Assembly: GCA_003988855.1 (NCBI GenBank)
Contig: QYAI01000048.1
Span: 62,001-126,000 of the forward strand
Length of the DNA: 64,000 nucleotides
Direction of reading: 5' to 3'
Origin: Arachnopeziza araneosa
Taxonomy: Eukaryota; Ascomycota; Leotiomycetes; Helotiales; Arachnopezizaceae
This document shows positions 1 through 12,105 of this stretch, one piece after another (the first letter of the stretch is position 1; every line of letters begins with the position of its first letter). The position numbers and the translations under genes were made by a program. A model generated the notes under the pieces. It ran no database searches. It was given only the letters and a program-made list of their open reading frames with translations, and was not told the DNA's origin.

Positions 1-53
1 AAGAGGGTTGCGCCCTCCTTGGGCTTCTCGTCGACCTTCTTTCCCTTGGCCAT
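1..53 (-). CDS. 5' end of a minus-strand gene, possibly cytochrome c (partial)
   Basis: An ATG at 53-51 on the minus strand opens a frame that stays open to the window edge, giving about 17 residues: a Lys-rich start (MAKGKKVDEK) followed by PKEGATL and then a codon beginning TT. The pattern of a MAKG start followed by K-x-G-A-x-L-F resembles the N terminus of some fungal cytochromes c, which continues into the CxxCH heme site. That site lies outside the window, so the assignment is only a suggestion. Any other Lys-rich small protein would fit as well. Confidence 0.4.
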   Translation of the reverse strand, partial: MAKGKKVDEKPKEGATL

Positions 54-1175
54 TGTGATGATTTTGGGGTTGGTGGGTGTTTTAGTGATGGATCACTGGA
101 GATTGGGGCTTGGTGAAGGAGGATTGAAGGGATTTTAGAAGAGACAGCGACGGGGCAGCCTCTAAAATATAGGTGTTCTGCACCAGCTGGGCGAAGCTAC
201 CACCACCCAAGCGAGCACCAGGAACACCAAAATGACCTGACGCTCAGAGGGACAGTGATGGGAAGGGGTGGCGTGGTGTGGCATGGCATCAATTGCGCCT
301 TTTGCAGGTGGCCATGCCTTTCGGCATCACTCGAGTTGAGCACTGATTTCCTCCTGAATGCGTCGTCGTCGCATTCTCTGTTGCGGGAGTCTTCATCGCT
401 GCAGGCAGGCCGCAAAACCCTGTGGTGGTGGCATCACCAACACCCACCCACCACCAGCCTCCCATCGGGTCCGCAGGGGAGGTTGGCGCTGTCAACCTGG
501 GCTCGCCCACCTCTGTCCACTGTGTCACGGGTCCTCCGACGCTTCCGCGCGACGATGGACAGCCTGCCTGGAGTTGCACACCAGGATCTGGAGGCATATA
601 GGCTGAGGGTGGGCAAGATGCTCTAACCACGTCCTGCGGACCCTATCAAGGATAGAATGGCGCCAGAATTGATCCCAGAGCACCCGCAACTCGCCCACAG
701 AGCGACGTTGAAGCTCCCAAATAACCCCACCAGCGGGTCAGAATAGCGGTCGGTTGCCGACAGCGGCTATTGTAGATAATCAAACTCCCTCCTTCACACA
801 CCACCACATCGTGTTGCGGATGACGGTCGGCTTGCTGTGCCCTCCCAGCGACAATGGCTCACGATCAACGCGTCTTTGGAGAACTAAAAAACATACCAAT
901 TCGTATCCGCGTGCATGTTTGCCCAGCGGCCGACACCGTCACCGCAACCATCATAACACGACAAGTCTTTCCAGGTCACCTCCAACGCCGTCGGAAACGA
1001 GCTCTCCCTTCTCTGCTGCCATTCTCAGTTATGACTGGCCCAAATCGCAGTGTATCACCCTTGGCAGCCTGCATTTGCTGACGCGAATCAGCTTGGCACA
1101 GCTATTTGACCCCACTAACTTTTCTCTCCCTCCAAAACGCAACAGTCTCCCTTCGACAGCTCCAACATCGCAATC
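54..1175. other. Divergent intergenic region, no gene seen
   Basis: About 1.1 kb lies between the minus-strand gene at the left edge and het-C. Short overlapping open frames occur on both strands between 200 and 1200, but none shows a family motif, introns or a protein-like composition. The region presumably holds the promoters of both neighbours. A pyrimidine-rich stretch (ttttctctccctcc) ends about 45 bases before the het-C start. Confidence 0.5.
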
Positions 1176-4100
1176 ATGTCGTTCAGCATTCTGACCGTAG
1201 TCCTGACTATTGCGATTCTTCTCCTTCTAGCTCATCCAGCGCATGCCTTCGGAGCGGGTAATATTGCATCCATCGCAAGGATTGAGGGGACAAATTGTCA
1301 GTACCCCACCATCTAAGCTTCAAGCAGCTGCTAATCATAACATAGGGCGCCATGGAGATATCGAAGATACCCTCCTCACCTTGTTCATGTCTAGAGCTGC
1401 AGGTGGCAAAAAGTTTGACAAGATGAACGTTGCCCGTGTTTACTTTGGAAACTGGCTGCGAGATTACTGTAAGCCCACTGACACTGTAGGTGCTTAGCTA
1501 ACTCTTCCCAGCTCAAGCCATTGATGTTGGAACCGTCAAATACGTGTCTGCTGAAGCCATTCGGATTTTACTCTGGGTATTGGGTTTCATGACATTTGGA
1601 TACGGTACGTCATTAATTCTAAAGAAAATAATAACTAACTCTGGCCAGGAACCAAAGAATTCGAAGTTACAGCGGATCGACTAGGCTGCTATCGTCCAGA
1701 AGACCATATAGACAATCCGAAAGACTATGCAGACAACCTTGATGCTACACAATATGACCCCCGCCTCAGAGGTCCAGTTAATGAACGAGTTGAGTTGGCA
1801 ATCGATCCAAGAACAGGTTTAAAGAACTATATTGTAAGATTAACCAGCTCTATTTGCTACCTCTTCCCACCTAGCTGAACCCTATATGGGTTATCTTCTA
1901 TGTTACATAAACTAGGAAACATATCCACACCATCTTCAAGCAATGCTGATCAATATAGGCAAATGAGCAAGCCGGTATCATGACATCCGCTCTGCACGTC
2001 CGAAAGCTCTTTGGAAGAAGTATCCAATTGGGTAGATCATACGCCCGTAGCGGTAACAAAGATGAGCTTTATGAGGCTCTTCGTTTACTCGGAACCGGCC
2101 TACATTGTCTTGAGGATTTCTCTGCTCATAGTAACTATATTGAGTAAGGTCCCAGAGCAAAATGTTCTATTGTAGTTTGATTATGCGTTTCGTCTTGTGT
2201 TCAACTCAGTCATGTCCTCTGACTACGCAAGACTAACTTGTCTCTAGGCTTGTTCTAATTGAAATGGGAGAGCGTGAAGTCTTCCCACATGTTGGCCGCC
2301 AAACTCAAATCCGTCTCCAAGGTGCTCGAGGACCTGTCTACCCAATTATCACTGGAACCTTTGGTGGTGTTGACTTTCTTCACTCTGTCATGGGTGAATT
2401 CGATGACAAGGCAACCCAGAGCGAAATCCAAGAACTACAGGGTACTTTACAAAATGGTAGCCAAGGAGATACAAGCATTCTGAAAGAACTTTTAGCCTCC
2501 GTTCCTTCTGGCCTCTTTGGTGGTAAAGATGAAGCTGGGAAAGCAGATCAGCTTCAAGCCAACGCCACAGCTGCTCAAATGAACCAAATGCGCGTCTCGC
2601 CTCGGAGACCCGAAGAATTTACTATTCAAATGCAGGAGATTGCCAAAGAGATATACCCCATCATCGAGTGGCACGATGAAATCATGCAGTCAATCAAGGA
2701 AACGATTGAACAAATTCCAGTTTTGCCAGACTTGATTGAACAAGTTGAGGATCAAATAAATATCTTTGTATTTTCTCTGATAGCTCCCTTTGTTGTTCCT
2801 ATCATCAGCCAAGTCAAGACCGAACTCAACACCGGATCTTCTGAAATTATCCAGAGCAGTAAGGAGAAACAATTGATTGTTTTCAACGATGATCATTCCT
2901 CTGATCCAACACACTCTATGCTGTCTAAAGATCACTTCTCCAACGTCCTCAACGAACCAGCAGGCAAAATCGCATCCCAGGTTCTCAAATGGGTTGTTCC
3001 TCAATTGATCCAGTGCTGGGATGATGAACGCATTGATATTGATAGGACCATTAATCGTATCGTCAGTGGCGTTTTTCACCACCCTGCTCTTCGGGATCAG
3101 GGACAAGATGGTGCCACGGATGGTCGTAGACTCATGTTCGGAGTTGTTGAAGTTTGGTGGAGACAAAAGTCACAGTATGAGCAGGATCAACTTCGTCGTC
3201 AGCTTTCCCGTGAAGGTGTCGAGAATGGCGATAACCACAAACCTGGTGTTCAAGATACTGGCCATGGCTGTTGCAAACCTCTTGGTATGACTAAGTCTGT
3301 AGGCGGAGGTGGTGATGGAACTGATGGTGGCGGCATTGCTGGTGGATTGCTTGGTGGTCTTACCTCGGGTTTAGGAGGTCATTCAGGCCCAGCCGGCGGC
3401 TATGGTAACGACCAAATTTCATCCTTTGCATCTGAAGCAGTTGGTGGTGGTGCTTTAGGTGGTATTGTTGGTGCTCTTGCTGGGGGACTTGGCGGGTCTC
3501 TCCTCTCCGGTGCTTTTGGGGGAGATGAAGAGCCCAAAACACAAGGATATGCCTCACAGGGTTACAACCAGCAAGGAAATTACCAACAGCAATATACGGA
3601 GCTGGGACGTACAGGAAACCAATACGCGCAAGCTCAGTATACAGAGACCCAACTTCCAGGAGGTACAAGAGAGACGCAATATCAAAGATACCAACAACCT
3701 GCGGAGGGCTACGGTGGAAGTGGTTATGAACGAAAGACGGAACAGTATGGTGAACCTGGAACAGGAAGATATGGAGAGAGAACGACTGAACAGAGATGGA
3801 ATCAGGATGGTGAGAGAGAAAATGAGCGCGAAGAGCATGGGAGGAAGAAACATCATAAGAAGCATCACGGCAGCGATAGCGAGGGCGAAGAAGAGCCTCC
3901 AAGGCAAGAGTATGGTGGATATCAACAGCCACCGAGACAAGATCAGTATGGTGAAGGCAGAGGTGGCTTCGGAGGTGGATACCAACAATCTCAGCAAGAA
4001 GGTTATGGGGGTAGACAAGAATATGGTGGAGGTGGATACCAGCAGCCTCCTGCTCCTCCAAGAGAACAATATGGAGGCGGTGGTGGTTATCAAGAACCGC

Positions 4101-4363
4101 CAAGGGAGCAATACGGACAACAATATGGTTCAGGGAGAGGTGGCTACGGTGGGGGCTACCAAGAGCCACCACGAGAACAATATGGCGAATCTAGAGGAGG
4201 TGAATATGGTGGTGAGAGGGGTGAATATGGTGGTGAGAGAGGTGAATATGGTGGTGAGAGGGGTGAATATGGTGGCGAGAGGCGCGGATGGGGTGAACGA
4301 AGAGAAGAGAGAGAAGAAAGAGAAGAGGAGAAGGAAGAGGGTAGTGGGGGTTGGTTCTCTTAG
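1176..4363 (+). CDS. het-C: Het-C heterokaryon incompatibility protein
   Basis: Six exons: 1176-1296, 1346-1468, 1512-1604, 1649-1833, 1959-2143 and 2248-4363, coding for 940 residues. The N terminus is a hydrophobic signal peptide (about residues 1-24, ending AHA) followed by FGAGNI and WRHGDIED, then VYFGNWLRDY, RPEDHIDNPKDYA and DPRLRGPV. These are hallmarks of the Pezizomycotina Het-C family (Neurospora HET-C, Aspergillus TinC). In Neurospora, alleles differing at het-c trigger death of fused cells. After about residue 580 the protein becomes Gly-rich, then rich in Gly, Gln, Tyr, Arg and Glu, ending in a tandem repeat and an acidic/basic tail. Splice sites are ordinary GT-AG, with a GACTAAC branch before exon 6. 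The long disordered tail is typical of the family but variable between species. Whether this allele acts in incompatibility cannot be told from sequence. Confidence 0.93.
4199..4282 (+). repeat. 21-bp tandem repeat in the het-C coding tail
   Basis: Four near-identical copies of a 21-base unit (GGTGAATATGGTGGTGAGAG plus one base) lie head to tail and encode four copies of the heptad GEYGGER. The copies differ at only a few synonymous positions, which suggests recent expansion. The repeat is a whole number of codons, so copy-number change keeps the frame. Confidence 0.9.
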
Positions 4364-4956
4364 ATGATTCTGCTCGAAATCTTCTGTGTGGAATTCCACT
4401 TTAGATGAGCGATGAGGATGCGTCGTTTTTACAGTATGCTATATTTACAGTTGATACCGAGCATGAGATGTTTAGAGCACCTAAATCTTTCGTCTAAGGA
4501 TGGTATTCGAACAGATAACCACCTAGATTCTAAACAGTGACCGCGATCGAAAAGATTCTTCTTCAAAATACATCTCATCCGCATGTAAACAAGCCTGGCC
4601 AGTCAGGGATCCCAAACAGGAAGGTCTTTGAAAATAATCACGTGATGGACGTCAAACTTACCATTCTGGGGAACGCCCCCTCCATGCATCGTTTAGAAAC
4701 CTTCACGCAGTCAAGTGCGGTGTGACTCAAAGCCGTCTTATTCGAAATGTTACTGCTTGGCATCTGTATTCAGCCGCCTCATATATATGCATACTTCCTC
4801 TACATACCTATTCCTATCTCATTTGTCTTCCATCTTTTTAAATTGAGGGGTTTTCAGTGTTCCCCTCGTTTCAAGTTTCATCCTCTATAAATCTGCCTAC
4901 CCACTAAGAAACAATTTGACAATACCTAACCAAAGGCTTTGACTTGACATATCACA
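4364..4956. other. Intergenic region between het-C and the GNAT gene
   Basis: No coding frame of interest is seen. The distal part holds a TATA-like run and a pyrimidine-rich leader before the acetyltransferase start. Confidence 0.5.
4780..4791 (+). promoter_or_regulatory. TATA-like element upstream of the GNAT gene
   Basis: An alternating run (catatatatgca) lies about 165 bases before the ATG at 4957. The spacing suits a fungal core promoter, but no start-site evidence exists here. Confidence 0.35.
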
Positions 4957-5793
4957 ATGGCAGGAACACAAGAAGCCCACCCCAACCCAGTAGCCACAGA
5001 CACCACGCCGCTCCTTGAACCCTCGTCACAACCCATCAGTTTCCGTCGGGGGAATCTACTCGACGCCACCAGCATAGGTCTCATATCTGCTAAAACCTAC
5101 CAAGACTCCCCACTTACAAAGTTTTTGTCGCCCTATCGAGATGCTTACCCCAGTCATTATAAGCGGAAAGCCATTCAGATGAACCGGAAACGAATGCTCT
5201 CCCCGCGAAACTTCTGCGTCGTGGCCACCGTACGAGAGGATTCCGGGAGCAGGAAAGGAAAGGAAAAGATAGTGGGCTATGCGCAGTTCATCCGTCTTGG
5301 CGAGGACGCTGGTGCGCGGAAAGAGATTGCCAGTAAAGGGCTGATCTGGAGAGCTATTCTTTTCATCCTGGGGTGGATATATTCCTTCTGGTGCAAGATT
5401 CAAACCTGGTTTGTCGGCGGTGATAAACATTCTAGCCCTGAAGCCCTGCAGATGTTTATTGCCTGGGGTCCGCTGAATAGTGAGAAGTATTGGGAAGGGA
5501 GGGAAATTAGGTGGCATGCGCAGAGTGTGGCGGTTGATCCAGATTATCAGAGGAGGGGTATTGGGAAGGTGCTGATGGGTGAGGTGATCAAGAGGTCGGA
5601 AGAGGAATGCGTACCAGTTGGATTGGAGAGTACTGGTGATGGAGAGAAGTTGTATCGAGCTATGGGTTTTGATTATCTTGGGAAGTTTCAGGGTGATGTA
5701 GCTAAGTATGATCTTGATGAGGGAGGAATTATGTTGTATAGACCGCATGGTTACAGAGAAGAGGAGAACGAGGAAATTGAGGGAGAAGATTAG
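4957..5793 (+). CDS. GNAT-family N-acetyltransferase
   Basis: Intronless gene of 278 residues. Near the C terminus (about residues 188-210) it has SVAVDPDYQRRGIGKVLM, the acetyl-CoA binding motif A of GNAT enzymes (Q/R-x-x-G-x-G/A), followed by LYRAMGFDYLGKFQG, the usual motif B region. The N-terminal half carries an FCVVATV...IVGYAQF segment that fits the first beta strands of the fold. Such enzymes move an acetyl group from acetyl-CoA to an amine. The substrate cannot be read from the sequence, and similar fungal paralogues are mostly unassigned. A hydrophobic stretch near residues 130-148 (AILFILGWIYSFWCKI) is unusual for a soluble GNAT and may be an inserted loop or membrane-contacting helix. 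Confidence 0.85.
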   Translation: MAGTQEAHPNPVATDTTPLLEPSSQPISFRRGNLLDATSIGLISAKTYQDSPLTKFLSPYRDAYPSHYKRKAIQMNRKRMLSPRNFCVVATVREDSGSRKGKEKIVGYAQFIRLGEDAGARKEIASKGLIWRAILFILGWIYSFWCKIQTWFVGGDKHSSPEALQMFIAWGPLNSEKYWEGREIRWHAQSVAVDPDYQRRGIGKVLMGEVIKRSEEECVPVGLESTGDGEKLYRAMGFDYLGKFQGDVAKYDLDEGGIMLYRPHGYREEENEEIEGED

Positions 5794-6538
5794 AAGTGGG
5801 ATTTAGCTTTGAGAGAGAGAAGAGGCTCTAAGAGAGGTAGATTCTGGTCAAGGAAATGTTGCGATGGCTTTTAGACGTGGTTGGAGTTGTTGGCTTATGG
5901 AATTTTATATTTTGAAGGCATCAGGAAAAGTACATGCACGGCGCTCTGCTTATAGATTGAGTTGTTATTAATTTATTTCTACAGCGAATCCTCAAGAATA
6001 GCGAAATAACACAGACTGATGCTAAGAGTATCTTAGATGCTACCAAGTCAGACTTTCCGACCAACTCCGCTTGTAAAGGAATCGATAGAAGAGACTGCTA
6101 TTTCAGTTTTAGCTCACTCATCTACCTTCAAGCTCCCTGAGTTAATAAGAGATAAGATGCAGAAATATTTATTGGTAAGAGTGTAAGAAAATCTATTCGT
6201 CTGGTAAAGTAGATGCTCTGAATAGGAATTCGCCATCACCTCTCGACCCAAAGCTTGCGAATAAGTACTTGGTGAATGTGCATGCTTCAACTCCTTTGCA
6301 CCCAATTTAAGCTTGCTTGGGCTACAAAGACCTTTCCAGAAGTCTCTCATCGTTGACTAGTGAATTCGCTTATTGAGTTTTGCTTCCCTCTCAGAATACC
6401 TAAATATTTACCTTCGCTTAGGAGATCAAGGCATCCATACTCCGCACACAACAATCTTCCATAACCTTGCCAAGATATAACACCATTCAACTTTTCACAG
6501 ACACTCCAATCTTCGAGACTCGTAGCAACAGAGTCGCG
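5794..6538. other. Intergenic region, nothing recognised
   Basis: Short minus-strand open frames at 6114-6350 and 6347-6688 partly overlap the next gene in antisense and show no motif. I regard them as chance. Confidence 0.5.
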
Positions 6539-8108
6539 ATGATGAATCCAAGCGCTGAGACCTTTGTTCCTCGCGATGGACCGAACCTCAACCCGAACGC
6601 GGTCATCTTTGGTCCGAGCCAGAGACAGATTCCGTTGGGTTATGATTATGGTGATGGGTTCGCCCAAGGTCAGGTAGACGTTGGTCACGTAGGGTAAGGG
6701 ATCTTGAGCGTGGCTTTGACTAAGCTGATGAATTCTTAGCTACGAAGGCGCGTATGATGGTAGTTTCTACGATCAAATGTCCGAGGTTAATCAACTTCAA
6801 GGCCCTGTCTGGCTTGGTCAATCTCCCGTCCAACAGAACCAAGGACTCTTCCCAACCGAGCCGTACGAGGATCCAATGGGTCAACACGTTTACTTTAACC
6901 ATGGAAACCTCGTGAATGAGGTCTATTACAATGATGGCCATCAACTTGGTCGTCGCCTATATGAAGAGACCTTTGAGCATCCGCTTGGCCGATTACAGCG
7001 TGAGAAGAGTCAGCATGAGAAAGGTCATGGTTGGGACAAATCTCATGGCCACACTATGGGTCGTCAAGAGCATGTAATCGGTTACCCTCAACATTTCTTT
7101 GCTGGTACTTATCCTCCTGGTCCTGTACAACGTGAATTGTAAGCCCTATCATCGTAAGCGAGTGGAATCCATAAACTTATTTCATTTAGGGATCAATATG
7201 GCCGCGCTCCTGACAATCATGGCAATTATAATGCGACGGTTAACAATCCTGACACATCCTTCAACAATGACTTTAGTCAGAATGACGATTATGGTCATAA
7301 GACCTTTGGCAAGTCCAAAGGAGGAAAGAAGAAGTCTAAACGTAAGCTAAAATATGGAAGAGGCGGTAGGCAAGGATACATGGGACGTTCTATGGAGCAA
7401 GGAGAGCAGAGTGACTTGGTTCAGCGGGCGACTAAGCTGTCCCTGGATGATGGAAACTACAGCTACTCCAAGCAGCAAGATCTGAAGAGTGGTTCTACGG
7501 GAGCTTCTATATCAGAAGAAGTTGCGTTATCGGATGGCGGGAAGTCAAGCGAAAAGCAGGCATTCGAGGATCATCCTACAAGAGATGCAACCGATAAAAT
7601 TACCATATCTAATGACGGAAAGCTGGCTGCCTCTACCGGTAGACATACTAGATTCGAAGATACAGAAAAGCCTAATTCAGCTAGAGGCAACGATGATACA
7701 AAACCAGGCGATGCTAATAGCGCTCTTCAAGAAACCATCTCGACCAACGTTGAAGCGCCAAAGACACTAAAGCAGCGAGACTCAAAGAATAATGTTGGAA
7801 TAGAGGCTATAAATGACGAAAATATGTCGACTGGAAAGACAGATTCTCCACAGAAGCACAACAAGCATGATGGGAAGAAGAATCGAGATATGGCACCTCA
7901 AGCTGTTATCTCCTTAAATGACGAGGAAACCAAGTCTTCAAAGAAAAAAATGCCACTTCGAGAACATACCAACACAATTAATAGAGAGCAAGCAAAGGAT
8001 GTTAAGCAGTTGAAGCATGATGGTGATGAGAATGATAATGCTCTACTTGACGGTCTAACCAAAACCGAATGGGCAGAAGAAGTAGAAGGTCTATTTGCTC
8101 AAGATTAA
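6539..8108 (+). CDS. Hypothetical hydrophilic, low-complexity protein
   Basis: Three exons: 6539-6693, 6740-7138 and 7190-8108, giving 490 residues. Introns of 46 and 51 bases have GTAAGG and GTAAGC donors. Two adjacent ATGs (6539 and 6542) are possible starts; the open frame continues upstream without another ATG. I do not recognise the family. The first half is rich in Gly, Tyr, His, Asn and Gln with many short polar motifs (for example GRRLYEETFEHPLGRLQ). A basic patch follows (KSKGGKKKSKRKLKYGRGGR), which could bind nucleic acid or act as a nuclear localisation signal. The second half is acidic and Lys/Ser/Asp-rich and ends in a short acidic/hydrophobic segment (TEWAEEVEGLFAQD) resembling a short linear interaction motif. 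No signal peptide or membrane segment is seen. It is probably intrinsically disordered. Confidence 0.75.
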
Positions 8109-8663
8109 GCTGATGGTGGAATCGCTAAATGCTGATTCGATATTGATCTTCGATTGAGCTTTTGTTGGGTATAACTTTTGCTGTAAGAGTATAATGGCCT
8201 GGATGATCCATCACGAATTGGTTGGTGGGCATTCATGTTCTTGGTATCACAAATGAGACTAGAGGGTCTTTGTATTGGTAGTCTTCCTGTTGCTCTTGTG
8301 TGCTTATGTGGAATAAAAAGTGTAGCTTATCGGCGTCTCTGTGATGTTTAGTGTTTGTTCCATTGTTCCATTGTTTCACGACGATCAGATGTCGTTCAAA
8401 GAAACTCTCCCAGCCTCCGAGAAGCAGACCCCTGTCTTGCCCCACGTTCGCCGCCAAACTCTTTCCGCCTCCCTCTTCCCGCAGATCTTCGGCACCAAAA
8501 TGGATATTTCCCACCGTGCTCATTCGCCGCTGAGATACTTCTCCTTTCTTCATTCTTCATTCTTATATTCTCTCGTTGAACGGACACGATGCGCCGTTCC
8601 CAACGTTTGGCATATTGAGAGGTTAAGAAAGGAAACGAGATTATACTCACAGGATGATCAGAA
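8109..8663. other. Intergenic region, nothing recognised
   Basis: Overlapping short frames between 8233 and 8694 on both strands have no motif. The 8480-8600 part is pyrimidine-rich, as expected of a fungal promoter and leader for the next gene. Confidence 0.5.
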
Positions 8664-11600
8664 ATGTCACAACCAGGAGATACATTATTTTTAACCCGAT
8701 CAAGATCCAGATCCTCAGATCATAACGAACGCCTCGAACCTCGCCTCCTTCGCGCGGCGGAAGGCGACGATGTCGATCTCCTACGACAGATTATCGATGC
8801 TGCAAAGGTTAAGGGGCAGCTGAACGAAAACTTTCTGCGAATAGGATTGATACGAAGTTCGGAGAAAGGAAAGATCAAAGCTACAGAATTTCTCCTCAGT
8901 AAAGGGGCGCTACCAGATGGAGCGCCTGGAAACAGACTTCCGCCTCTACTTCGTGCCGTAGAGAGGAATAATGTCGAGATCGTTCAGCTCCTTCTCAAGC
9001 ACAACGCAAATACAAACGTCTGCGACAAAAAGGGTAGGACTGCGCTTATGACAGCAGCTTGGTACAACCATTACCATGTCCTTAACTCCCTAATTGCGAG
9101 GGGAGCCGATATTCATGCAGTGGATCACAATGGGAGGAATGTTCTACATAACTTGGCTGCCGACAGGAAATTGGCCTGGGGAAATTCTGTCATTGAACTT
9201 CTCTTGAATCAGCCAATAGATATCGAAGCTCAAGACAAACTCGGAAGAACGGCACTGCACTGGGCTTGTGCAACTGGAAAACTTCCTTTGGCTGAACAGT
9301 TTCTTACGCGACCAAAGGGACCAAAGGCGAACATACATGCAGTTGATGGGCGTGGGAAGTCTGGATTACATCTGGCGATTTCACATGACCGAGATGATAT
9401 TGTGGATATGCTTCTCAAACATGGTGCCGATGTCCTTGCTAAGAGTGACGGTTCTTGGACCCCTCTTCATAATGCTTGTGAAGTAGGATCGATGAAGATT
9501 TCACAGATTTTGTTAAGAGAAGGAGCTGATTGCAATGCACACCTTCTCAATGGCATGACTCCGTTGCATGTAGCTGCCCAAAATGGACACTTGGAATGCG
9601 TCACATTACTGTTGCAACAGCCAGGTATCAAGAGATCACACAGAGATTCTTTTGGATTTACGCCATTTCTAAGAGCTGCTCAGAACAAGAGGAAAGATAT
9701 CGTCAATCTCCTAGCTCCATTCAATCTTGTAGAGAAGCTTTCGGAGGATGCACTGGGAGCTTCTAACGGATTCAACGCTACTATCGTCGATTTTGGAAAT
9801 TTTAGAAATGAAAATCGAGTTACGAGGCCAACAGTTTTTGGTAAGAATATATCATTAACTCAAGTACTTGCTGATGTTTTTAGAATTGTTGTATGCTCGT
9901 GATCAGATCAACCAGAGGAAGCAGAAGCACACCATATCGGCAAATGATAAAGCAGCAGAATTTAGATGGATTCATCTTCCTGCTAATAATATGGCATGGA
10001 TCGAGGTTCTTCTAACGAAACTCTTTATTGAAGAAAATGCCAGTGATGTGGAAGGTTTCAAAGCTCTGGAAAGATCTTTTAGCCATCAACACCGAGGCCA
10101 ACAGAGTCACTCACATTTCATGAGACCACTTTGCCAAAGCACACCAAGAGCACCAACTGAACGTATGCATGAGGAAAATCCAACAGTAGAAACTCCAATT
10201 GACCCAGGCCCACCAACAATTATCATTAACGGAAGTCCTTCCAGAACTCCAACTCCACGTGAGGATAGTAGTGACCTCTTCAAATCAAGTCCACAACAGA
10301 GCAGTAAAGAGTTTTCCAAGCCAAAGGACAAGGGGAAAAAACCACAAACCAAAGGCAACAAATCACCAAAAGTTATCGAAACGCCTAGTAAGGATCGGCA
10401 TTACCATTCCAAAGAGTCCCATCGATCTCACTCTCCTGCATCTCCTGGACAAAAGCAAATCTCACATTCAAAAGGAAATGTCTTTACATTTATGCCTTAT
10501 CTTCATTTCGAGAGCACGAAGCGTCGGCAAGAAATGGAAGAAGCAATCAAACGTGCAGAAACACTTCGCACCCCAGGAAGGCGGCCTTTGGAGCGAGCTA
10601 AAACCTTTGATGAGATGCTTATTCGTGCTCATTTAGCCACATCTACCGTTTCTTTACACGTCAGGCGTACTCTTGATCAGTCTTTCTATCATAACATCGA
10701 TACTTCATCCCGTGACGAAGATCAAGTAGTCTACCGCTACCAACTCAAAGAATCATACCCTACGAAATCTCAAGCTGTTCCATCTTCTACCTGCGATCCA
10801 AAAATTGTCATGGTTGACCAATTGTGGCTCTGGATCCTTGGACCAAATCTAATCTTAACATCGTTTCCCCAGCGTTGGCAGCAACCCAAAAATGATCCGC
10901 TAAATGTCCTAGATGCTATCATCGAAGACATAAACTCCAAAACTCGAGAGCCAGTTCAGTCTGTCTATGACCTCGCTATGATCATAACTAATCGTTGTAC
11001 TGGCGTATTCAATCGACATCGGATGGGAGATGAGAACTATCAATTCTTGGACATGTTTGAATCATCGATTGGCTCTGCTACTGATCGAGAAACTGTTCTT
11101 TTCAAAGAATTCAACGCTGCCTCTGCTCAAGCATCAGCCTGGCTCCAGCATCATCGTCGCCCGAATCGGTTTTCTCGCTACCTTGATGATTCATCGCCAT
11201 CTGACGCAGAACTTCATTTTGATTCCTCGACCCATGGCCCCCTTTTTGTTGATAAACTTCTCGATATCGGCCAGGAAACCGACCTCTTAGCAGAGACAAA
11301 AGACATCCGCGACGAACTCAACATGATTGCCAAAGTTCTCTCTGACCAACTTATTGTCCTTCCGGACCTCCAAGAATGCATTTGTGAAATCTACTACGAA
11401 AACAATAGAAAGCAAGTTGACGTTAAAAAGCGCTTTCGAGATCAGCTTAAAACGATAGAAACACATATTAATGACATTGCCCGCATGGACCGACAAGCAG
11501 AGCGTATCTACAAGAGCATCACAGATATGCTTGATCTCAAACAAAAACATGCAAACGCTTTCGAGGCTCGCTTTGCCCGAGATCAGGCTGCTGGTACTGC

Positions 11601-12105
11601 ACGTCAATCCCAAACAATCATGGTGTTCACAATTGTCACAATTATCTTCCTTCCCCTCTCTTTCATCGCCGCATTCTTCGCGATCAATATTCGCGAATTC
11701 CCACGAAACGAGCAAGGGCCCAGTCTTCCTTTGACTTATGTCGCCAAGTATCTTTTCGGTATTGGCCTCGCTGTTTCTATTCCTCTAATTGCCGTTGCAC
11801 TATTATTGGATGATATCCGCGACTTTGTCCGTAGCATTCAAGAGCACATCGCGAGGTGGAGGCTAGATAGACAAGGAAAGAGTGATAGGCAGAGAGATGT
11901 GGGACTACAAATGTTGAAAATCCAGCAGGCTATTAGCGTGGCGAAGAGTACGAGAATGAGTGTTGATACTGAGTGGATTGGAAGGATGAGTTTAGGTAAT
12001 AGGCCAGAGAGTTCGGCAAGGGAGGAGGTGGTGGAGAAGGAGAGTCAGAAATTAGCAACAGGTTTTAGGATGAGGGCTAGTAGAGATTTGGAGAGAGGAT
12101 CATGA
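8664..12105 (+). CDS. Ankyrin-repeat protein fused to a CorA-like Mg2+ transporter domain
   Basis: Two exons (8664-9840, 9884-12105; 43-base intron) encode 1132 residues. Residues about 25-370 are a run of ankyrin repeats; clear examples are GRTALHWACATGKLPLAEQFL, SWTPLHNACEVGSMKISQIL and GMTPLHVAAQNGHLECVTLLL. A disordered Ser/Pro/Lys-rich linker follows (about 450-560). The C-terminal half ends in a long helical region and two membrane segments (about 970-990 and 1012-1035) in the CorA/ZntB arrangement. The loop after the first segment reads FFAINI where bacterial CorA has the GMN motif. This divergence is common in the large fungal group of ankyrin-CorA proteins, so metal transport is inferred rather than shown. 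A basic cytosolic tail of about 95 residues follows. Confidence 0.88.

Noticed and set aside
3360..4172. A 270-codon minus-strand frame and a 302-codon plus-strand frame inside het-C
   Set aside because: Both are shadow frames created by the biased codons of the Gly/Gln/Tyr-rich het-C tail.
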